NCBI GenBank assembly: GCA_024636675.1
Contig: JAGXGM010000041.1
Coordinates: 1 to 32,208 of the forward strand
Direction: 5' to 3'
DNA from: Hydrogenophilales bacterium
GTDB lineage: Bacteria > Pseudomonadota > Gammaproteobacteria > Burkholderiales > Thiobacillaceae
Length of the DNA stretch: 32,208 nucleotides
Position 1 is the first letter of the stretch. Each line of letters begins with the position of its first letter. The notes below the pieces were generated by a model. It saw nothing but the letters and a program-made list of their open reading frames with translations, had not been told where the DNA came from and made no database searches. Positions 26,804-32,208 of the stretch are shown piece after piece. The position numbers were made by a program, and so were the translations under genes.

Positions 26804-28162
26804 ATGTCCGGCTTTGATAATCCGTTTGACCCCGATTCCAAACTGCACCGTGCAGGCTGCAGCTGCGGTCGCCACCACAGCCAGGCCGACCACGACGCCG
26901 CCATGACAAACGAGGATGCGCGCGTGTCGCGTGTGGTCGAGTCGGCGGTGATGCGCGGGCTCTTTCCCGACGACCAGATGCGCCGCAATTTCCTGCGCGC
27001 GGTGGGTGCCGGCACGGCGATGGCGGCGATCTCGACGCTGTTCCCGATGGGCGCGGCGAAGGCGCTGGCGGCGGAACGCGGCAAACTTGAAAAGACCGAC
27101 CTCAAGATCGGCTTCGTCCCGATTACCTGCGCCACGCCCATCATCATGGCGGGCCCGATGGGGTTCTATGCGCGCGAAGGGCTGAACGTCAGCCTGCAGA
27201 AAACCGCCGGCTGGGCGGTGGTGCGCGACAAGGTGCAGAACAAGGAATACGACGCCTCGCATCTGCTGTCGCCGATGCCGCTGGCGATGTCGCTGGGGCT
27301 GGGATCGGCCAAGCAGGCCGTTGATGTGGCGACGATCCAGAACATCAACGGCCAGGCCATCACCATGCACCTGAAGCACAAGGACAAGATGAACCCCAAG
27401 GACTGGAAGGGGATGAAGTTCGGCCTGCCGTTCGACTACTCGATCCACAACCTGCTGTTGCGCTACTTCCTCGCCGAGCATGGCGTCGATCCCGATAAGG
27501 ATGTCGAGCTGCGCATGATGCCGCCGCCCGACATGGTGGCCAACCTGCGCGCCGGCAACATCGACGGCTTCCTCGGCCCCGAGCCGTTCAACCAGCGCGC
27601 GGTGTACGAGGGCTTCGCCTTCATCCACACCCTGTCGCGCGATCTGTGGGACGGTCACCCGTGCTGCGCCTTCGGCGTCAAGGAAGGCTTCTACAAGGAG
27701 TTTCCCAATACCTACGCCGCGTTGTTCCGCGCGATTGCCAGCGCCACCGACTACGCGCACAAGCCGGAGAACCGCAAGGAGATCATCGAGGCAATCGCGC
27801 CGGCCAACTATCTGAACCAGCCGATCCCGGTGCTGGAACAGGTGATGACCGGGCGCTTCGCCGACGGCCTCGGCAAGGTGCGGAACGTGCCCGACCGCGT
27901 CGACTTCGATCCCTTCCCCTGGCAGTCGATGGCGGTGTGGATCCTCACCCAGCTCAAACGCTGGAACTACATCAAGGGCGACATCAACTACAAGGCGGTC
28001 GCCGAGGAAGTGTTCCGCGCCACCGACGCGCGGGCGCGCATGGCCGAAATCGGGCTGAAGGCGCCGGCGAACAGCTACACCAAGCACACCATCATGGGCA
28101 AGGTGTTCGACCCCGCGAAGCCTGCCGAATACCTCAACTCCTTTGTCATTAAACGCACATGA
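26804..28162 (+). CDS. cynA: Cyanate ABC transporter substrate-binding protein (NrtA/CynA family)
   Basis: The 452-residue protein belongs to the nitrate/cyanate/taurine binding protein group (NrtA-like). It captures substrate outside the inner membrane and passes it to CynB and CynD. A twin-arginine motif, RRNFLRAVG, starts at residue 60 and is followed by a hydrophobic segment, so export is probably by Tat. Before it stands an unusual 59-residue segment with CSCGRHH (about 19-26) and further His and Asp residues that look able to bind metal. The binding domain then shows LKIGFVPITCATPIIMAGPM and LRAGNIDGFLGPEPFN. Cyanate, not nitrate, is inferred from cynS in the same operon. GGGAG lies six bases before the ATG; the stop overlaps cynB. 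Confidence 0.9.
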   Translation: MSGFDNPFDPDSKLHRAGCSCGRHHSQADHDAAMTNEDARVSRVVESAVMRGLFPDDQMRRNFLRAVGAGTAMAAISTLFPMGAAKALAAERGKLEKTDLKIGFVPITCATPIIMAGPMGFYAREGLNVSLQKTAGWAVVRDKVQNKEYDASHLLSPMPLAMSLGLGSAKQAVDVATIQNINGQAITMHLKHKDKMNPKDWKGMKFGLPFDYSIHNLLLRYFLAEHGVDPDKDVELRMMPPPDMVANLRAGNIDGFLGPEPFNQRAVYEGFAFIHTLSRDLWDGHPCCAFGVKEGFYKEFPNTYAALFRAIASATDYAHKPENRKEIIEAIAPANYLNQPIPVLEQVMTGRFADGLGKVRNVPDRVDFDPFPWQSMAVWILTQLKRWNYIKGDINYKAVAEEVFRATDARARMAEIGLKAPANSYTKHTIMGKVFDPAKPAEYLNSFVIKRT

Positions 28163-29010
28163 AAACGCGACTCTCACTCAACCAAAAGTCCACCCTGCTG
28201 TCGCTGGCGTTGTTCGGGGTGATCCTGCTGGTCTGGCAGCTGGCGACGCTGCCGCAAGCCCACACCGTCGCGGCGGGCGTCGACCCCGAATACGCCGCGC
28301 TGATGGGCGGCGGCGGCGCCACGGCGGCGTCGAGTTTCCCCACCCCGGCGGCAATGGGGCAAACGCTGTGGGACAAGCTGTCGGACCCGTTCTACGACAA
28401 TGGTCCGAACGACAAGGGCATCGGCATCCAGCTCGCCTATTCGCTGGTGCGCGTGCTGGGCGGCTTCTTCCTCGCTGCGGTGGTGGCGATCCCGCTCGGC
28501 TTTGTCATCGGCAACTCGCGGGTGATCTATCAGGCAGTCGACCCCTATGTGCAGGTGCTGAAACCGATCTCGCCGCTGGCGTGGATGCCGCTCGCGCTCT
28601 ACACCATCAAGGATGCGTCGGCCTCGTCGATCTTCGTCATCTTCATCTGCTCGCTGTGGCCGATGCTGATCAACACCGCGCACGGTGTCGCCAATGTGCG
28701 GCGCGACTGGCTCGACGTCTCACGCACGCTGGAGGTCAATCCGCTGCGCAAGGCGTTCCGCGTCGTCCTGCCGGCCGCCGCGCCGACGATCCTGGCCGGC
28801 ATGCGCATTTCCATGGGCATCGCCTGGCTGGTCATCGTCGCCGCCGAAATGCTGGTCGGCGGCACCGGCATCGGCTATTTCGTGTGGAACGAGTGGAACA
28901 ACCTGTCGCTCACCAACGTGCTGTTCGCGATCCTCATGATCGGCGTTGTCGGCATGGCGCTCGACAGCGTCTTCGGCGTGCTGAGCAAGCGCGTCGCTTA
29001 CCAGGAATGA
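28159..29010 (+). CDS. cynB: Cyanate ABC transporter permease (NrtB/CynB family)
   Basis: The 283-residue membrane protein forms the channel of the importer. The first membrane segment (about residues 12-30) is followed by a periplasmic stretch rich in Gly and Ala, then the typical binding-protein-dependent permease core with five further segments. The cytoplasmic EAA loop that contacts the ATPase is visible as [20 protein letters not shown]. Its start overlaps the cynA stop as ATGA, and cynD follows four bases after its stop, so the three are tightly coupled. Confidence 0.93.
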   Translation: MKTRLSLNQKSTLLSLALFGVILLVWQLATLPQAHTVAAGVDPEYAALMGGGGATAASSFPTPAAMGQTLWDKLSDPFYDNGPNDKGIGIQLAYSLVRVLGGFFLAAVVAIPLGFVIGNSRVIYQAVDPYVQVLKPISPLAWMPLALYTIKDASASSIFVIFICSLWPMLINTAHGVANVRRDWLDVSRTLEVNPLRKAFRVVLPAAAPTILAGMRISMGIAWLVIVAAEMLVGGTGIGYFVWNEWNNLSLTNVLFAILMIGVVGMALDSVFGVLSKRVAYQE

Positions 29011-29014
29011 AACC

Positions 29015-29962
29015 ATGACCGCTTCCCTCTCACATCCCTTTCTGCAGGTCGAAAACCTGGCACGCATCTACCCCAGCCCTGCCGGGGGCGATGGCGTCAC
29101 TGTGTTCGATCACGTCAACTTCCGCATCCACAAGGGCGAGTTCGTCGCCGTCACCGGCCACTCCGGTTGCGGCAAATCGACCATCCTCAACATCCTCGCC
29201 GGCCTCGATACTGCCAGCACTGGACACGTGTTCATGGACGGCCGCGAAGTGGCCGGACCCAGCCTCGACCGCGGCGTCATCTTCCAGAGCCACGCGTTGA
29301 TGCCCTGGCTCACCGTGCTGGAGAACGTGTCCTTCGCGGTGAAGTCGCGCTGGCCGAACTGGAACAAACAGAAAACGTGCGACCACGCCATGCGCTACAT
29401 CGAGCTGGTCGGTCTGAAAGGCGCCGAGCACAAGAAGCCGTCGCAATTGTCCGGCGGCATGAAGCAGCGCGTCGGCATCGCCCGCGCGTTTTCGATCGAA
29501 CCGAAAATGCTGCTGATGGACGAGCCTTTCGGTGCGCTGGACGCACTGACGCGCGGCGTCATCCAGGAAGAACTTTTGAAGATCTGCGCCGAGACGCAGC
29601 AGACGGTGTTCATGATCACCCACGACGTCGACGAAGCCATCCTCCTGTCCGACAGGATCATGCTGATGTCGAACGGACCGCATGCGCGCATCGCCGAAAT
29701 CGTCAACAACACCCTGCCGCGTCCGCGCGAGCGCAGTGCCATCCACAAGCACCCGCACTACTACCCGATCCGCAACCACCTGGTCGATTTCCTGGTGAGC
29801 CGCTCGAAGCAGTTCGGCAATCTGCGCGACGCGCCCGATGCGCCGAGCTCGCCCACCGTGTTCGATCCGGTCGACCTGCTCGAGTCTGCCGTTTCAACTG
29901 AAGCTGAGGCCGGCCACACGGCGCCCGTCGGCAAGCCCCACATCCACCTCGTCAACGCTTAA
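29015..29962 (+). CDS. cynD: Cyanate ABC transporter ATPase (NrtD/CynD family)
   Basis: The 315-residue protein powers the importer. It has Walker [10 protein letters not shown] (about 48-56), Q-loop [11 protein letters not shown], signature [10 protein letters not shown] (about 145), Walker [13 protein letters not shown] (about 165) and the H-loop ITHDVDEA (H203). A C-terminal extension of about 50 residues after the nucleotide-binding domain ends in a Glu, His and Pro-rich tail, as in some nitrate transporter ATPases. AGGA precedes the ATG, and cynS starts nine bases after the stop. Confidence 0.94.
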   Translation: MTASLSHPFLQVENLARIYPSPAGGDGVTVFDHVNFRIHKGEFVAVTGHSGCGKSTILNILAGLDTASTGHVFMDGREVAGPSLDRGVIFQSHALMPWLTVLENVSFAVKSRWPNWNKQKTCDHAMRYIELVGLKGAEHKKPSQLSGGMKQRVGIARAFSIEPKMLLMDEPFGALDALTRGVIQEELLKICAETQQTVFMITHDVDEAILLSDRIMLMSNGPHARIAEIVNNTLPRPRERSAIHKHPHYYPIRNHLVDFLVSRSKQFGNLRDAPDAPSSPTVFDPVDLLESAVSTEAEAGHTAPVGKPHIHLVNA

Positions 29963-29970
29963 GGACCATC

Positions 29971-30414
29971 ATGACCCGCACCGAAGTTACCGACCTCATC
30001 CTCGACGCCAAGCACAAGAAAGGCCTCAAATGGGCCGACATCGCCAAAAAGGTCGGCCAGAGCAAGGAATGGACAACCGCCGCCTTACTGGGGCAGATGA
30101 CGCTCGACAAGAAGCAGGCCGCGACCGTCGGCAAGATGCTCGGCCTGTCGCCCGAGGCCGTCGACCAGTTGCAAATGGTGCCGTACAAGGGCAGCCTGCC
30201 TTCAACTGTGCCGACCGATCCGCTGATCTACCGCTTCTATGAACTGATCATGGTGTACGGCATCACGATCAAGTCTCTGATCCACGAGGAGTTCGGCGAC
30301 GGGATCATGAGCGCAATCGATTTTTCGATGGATATTTCACGGGTGGAGGACCCGAAGGGGGATCGCGTGCAGATCGTGTTGAACGGGAAGTTTTTGCCGT
30401 ACAAGATGTATTGA
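29971..30414 (+). CDS. cynS: Cyanate hydratase (cyanase)
   Basis: Cyanase converts cyanate and bicarbonate to ammonia and carbon dioxide, detoxifying cyanate and supplying nitrogen. The 147-residue length is near usual for the decameric enzyme. The N-terminal helix-turn-helix-like domain is followed by the C-terminal catalytic domain, with R88 and E91 in IYRFYELIMVYG and S114 in GDGIMSAIDF, matching R96, E99 and S122 of E. coli. AAGGA lies six bases upstream of the ATG. As the last gene of cynABDS it gives the transporter its substrate. In thiocyanate-using sulfur oxidisers cyanate also arises as an intermediate. Confidence 0.98.
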   Translation: MTRTEVTDLILDAKHKKGLKWADIAKKVGQSKEWTTAALLGQMTLDKKQAATVGKMLGLSPEAVDQLQMVPYKGSLPSTVPTDPLIYRFYELIMVYGITIKSLIHEEFGDGIMSAIDFSMDISRVEDPKGDRVQIVLNGKFLPYKMY

Positions 30415-30428
30415 TCCGGTCGGGCGGC

Positions 30429-32208
30429 TTATTCCATGCCCAGCACCGAAAACGGGGCCCGGACACAGCTGCCGCTACGGAGCATCGCTTCGAATTGCGC
30501 CGGCGGAAGTGGTTTGGCGTAGAGATTTCCCTGCGCATGGTCGCAGCCCGCGGCGGACAGCAGGCGGTGCTGCCCTTCGGTTTCCACGCCTTCTGCGACC
30601 ACTTTCAACCCCAGTTCGTGTGCCATCACGATGATGGCCTTGGACAGCGCCATGTCGTTGGGATCCGACTCAAGGTCGCACACGAACGAGCGGTCGATTT
30701 TCAGATAGTCGATGGGAAATTGTTTCAGATAGGACAGCGTGGAATAACCCGTTCCGAAGTCGTCAATAGCGATCTCGATACCGGCATCGCGGAGCATGAA
30801 CAGCTTGTCGATCACACCCGGATGGGCGTTCAGCAGCAGGCCTTCGGTAATCTCGACGATCAGGTTTCCCCCGGAGGCCGCGAATTCGTGGAAGTGGCTC
30901 AGCCACGCTTCTGCATTGATCCGGTTTTCCATCCTGAATTGAACCGGGGACATGTTGACGCTCACCCGGAAGTCCTTGCCGAATTGCGTGCTCCACTGCT
31001 TCGCCCAGTGTGCAGATTCCTTGAATACCCAGTCGCCGATCTCATGGATGAGCCCGGTTTCTTCCGCAAGCGAAATGAACTCAATCGGATCGACCTGGCC
31101 GCGCACCGGGTGTTTCCAGCGCAGCAGTGCCTCGGCCTTGTGGATGCGGCCGGTGGAAAGATCGATGATCGGCTGGAAATGGGTCGTGAACTGCCTGTCC
31201 GCGATCGCCTCGCGCAAATCCCTGCCCAGCTTCAGCCTGGCTTGCGCGGCTTCCTGTAACGACGAGGTGAAATAGTAAAAGCGGTTCCGCCCCTGCTTCT
31301 TGGCAGCGTACATCGCCTGATCCGCATTTTTCATCAGGCTGTCGAGGTTGCTCGCATCGTTCGGGTACAGCGTGATACCGATGCTGGCCGAGATGTAGGC
31401 CACCTCGCTGCCCAGCTGAAAAGGCTCGGCCAGTTGGCCGATGATTTTCTGGGCGATGTTCTCGACATGGCTGTGATCCGATAGCTCGGTCAGGATGACC
31501 GTGAATTCGTCGCCGCCGAGGCGGGCGACCGTGTCGGCATCGCGAATGCAGCCGCGAACGCGCTGGGCCGCCTCCTGCAGCAGGATGTCGCCCACATCAT
31601 GCCCCAGCGTATCGTTGACCTCCTTGAATTCGTCGAGGTCGATCAGCAGCAGCGCCAATGACAGATCGGCGCGCCGGGATTTGTTGATCTCCTGCGCCAG
31701 GCGGTCGAGAAATAGCCGCCGGTTGGGCAACTGCGTCAGCGGATCGAAATTGGCCTGACGCTGGATGGTTTCTTCCGCCTGTTTGCGTTCGCTGATGTCA
31801 AGATAGATTCCGATCACCCGAACAGGCACATGGGATGCATCGCGGGCGGCCACCATGCCCCTGACCTGAATCCACTTCCAGTGCCCATCCTTGCAGCGCT
31901 TGCGGTGTTCGTTGGTGAAGTTGTCGCTGCTGCCGTCAAAAAGCAATTGTCGTGCGGCGGTCAGCCCGGCTACATCGTCCGGATGAATTCGCCGTTCCCA
32001 TTCGCCCATGTCGGCGCCAATCTCGTCGTCGGCAAATCCCAGCATTGCCTTGCAACGGCTTGAAAGGAGAACCCGGTTACCCGGTATATCCAGATCCCAC
32101 ACGCCTGCGCCGGTGCTGTCCAGCGCGAAGCGCCAGCGTTCCTCCACATCGCGCAGCCTGTCATTGACCTCGGCGGTCTCCCGCTCGGAAATGACGAGTT
32201 TGCGTATG
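30429..32208 (-). CDS. PAS/GGDEF/EAL c-di-GMP enzyme, 5' end outside the window
   Basis: The frame is open to the window edge, so the N-terminus is missing. The visible part starts with a helical linker (SERETAEVNDRLRDVEERW), then a PAS domain with its C-terminal motif (GHWKWIQVRGMV and IYLDISERKQAEE), a GGDEF domain with intact RLGGDEF and an RDAD I-site five residues before it, and an EAL domain with KAEALLRW, NMSPVQFR, EITEG, DDFGTGYSTL, KIDRSFV and EGVET. Both catalytic sets look intact, so it may make or break c-di-GMP depending on the sensor. It converges with cynS with only 14 bases between the stops and no clear terminator. Confidence 0.94.
   Translation of the reverse strand, partial: IRKLVISERETAEVNDRLRDVEERWRFALDSTGAGVWDLDIPGNRVLLSSRCKAMLGFADDEIGADMGEWERRIHPDDVAGLTAARQLLFDGSSDNFTNEHRKRCKDGHWKWIQVRGMVAARDASHVPVRVIGIYLDISERKQAEETIQRQANFDPLTQLPNRRLFLDRLAQEINKSRRADLSLALLLIDLDEFKEVNDTLGHDVGDILLQEAAQRVRGCIRDADTVARLGGDEFTVILTELSDHSHVENIAQKIIGQLAEPFQLGSEVAYISASIGITLYPNDASNLDSLMKNADQAMYAAKKQGRNRFYYFTSSLQEAAQARLKLGRDLREAIADRQFTTHFQPIIDLSTGRIHKAEALLRWKHPVRGQVDPIEFISLAEETGLIHEIGDWVFKESAHWAKQWSTQFGKDFRVSVNMSPVQFRMENRINAEAWLSHFHEFAASGGNLIVEITEGLLLNAHPGVIDKLFMLRDAGIEIAIDDFGTGYSTLSYLKQFPIDYLKIDRSFVCDLESDPNDMALSKAIIVMAHELGLKVVAEGVETEGQHRLLSAAGCDHAQGNLYAKPLPPAQFEAMLRSGSCVRAPFSVLGME

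Noticed and set aside
26804..29962. Nitrate transporter nrtABD
   Set aside because: The family cannot separate nitrate from cyanate by eye, but cynS in the same tight operon and the adjacent CynF-like gene favour cyanate.

Overview
The window is about 32 kb of GC-rich chromosome, probably from a betaproteobacterium. The algH-ruvX-pyrR-pyrB-pyrC' order, class I fructose-1,6-bisphosphatase, a PEP-CTERM protein, several c-di-GMP enzymes and a cyanate operon would fit a Thiobacillus-like chemolithoautotroph. The organism is an inference from gene content only.

Layout. (1) 1-2275: the right end of an integrated mobile element. It holds a tyrosine recombinase with a small coupled upstream ORF, and it has cut radC so that only the 5' part remains (2264-2746). 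(2) 2782-6137: coaBC and dut on the + strand, then a membrane diguanylate cyclase. (3) 6121-11599: a minus-strand operon algH-ruvX-pyrR-leader-pyrB-pyrC'-lnt for pyrimidine synthesis and lipoprotein acylation. A structured leader with its own ORF lies between pyrR and pyrB. (4) 11689-16340, + strand: photolyase, a small coiled-coil membrane protein, a DUF4332 protein and a MASE3-like/GGDEF/EAL protein. (5) 16414-21871, minus strand: fbp, a PEP-CTERM protein behind a sigma-54 promoter motif, then yqiA-rnb-tonB. (6) 21890-22400: repeat-type intergenic DNA. (7) 22409-30414: a sigma-54 regulated locus. A GAF/AAA+/Fis activator (CynF-like) sits between a minus-strand operon osmC-acyl-CoA-dehydrogenase-DUF302-rubredoxin and a plus-strand operon cynABDS (cyanate ABC importer plus cyanase). 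(8) 30429 to the right edge: a PAS/GGDEF/EAL protein that runs out of the window.

The most interesting point is region 7. The two promoters flanking the activator gene share a 12-of-13-base block, an identical 8-base spacing and an identical 12-base block containing the -24 element. Each also has a near-identical 14-base motif (AACAAATTGTYAAC) about 110-130 bp upstream of the predicted start. This suggests that the uncharacterised OsmC/flavoprotein/DUF302/rubredoxin operon belongs to the same regulon as cyanate uptake and hydrolysis. A second notable structure is the pyrR-pyrB leader. Its two ends form an 18-bp complementary pair (one mismatch) that reaches the first base of the pyrB start codon, and it encloses a 62-codon ORF ending one base before pyrB.

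No tRNA, rRNA or CRISPR array was seen.
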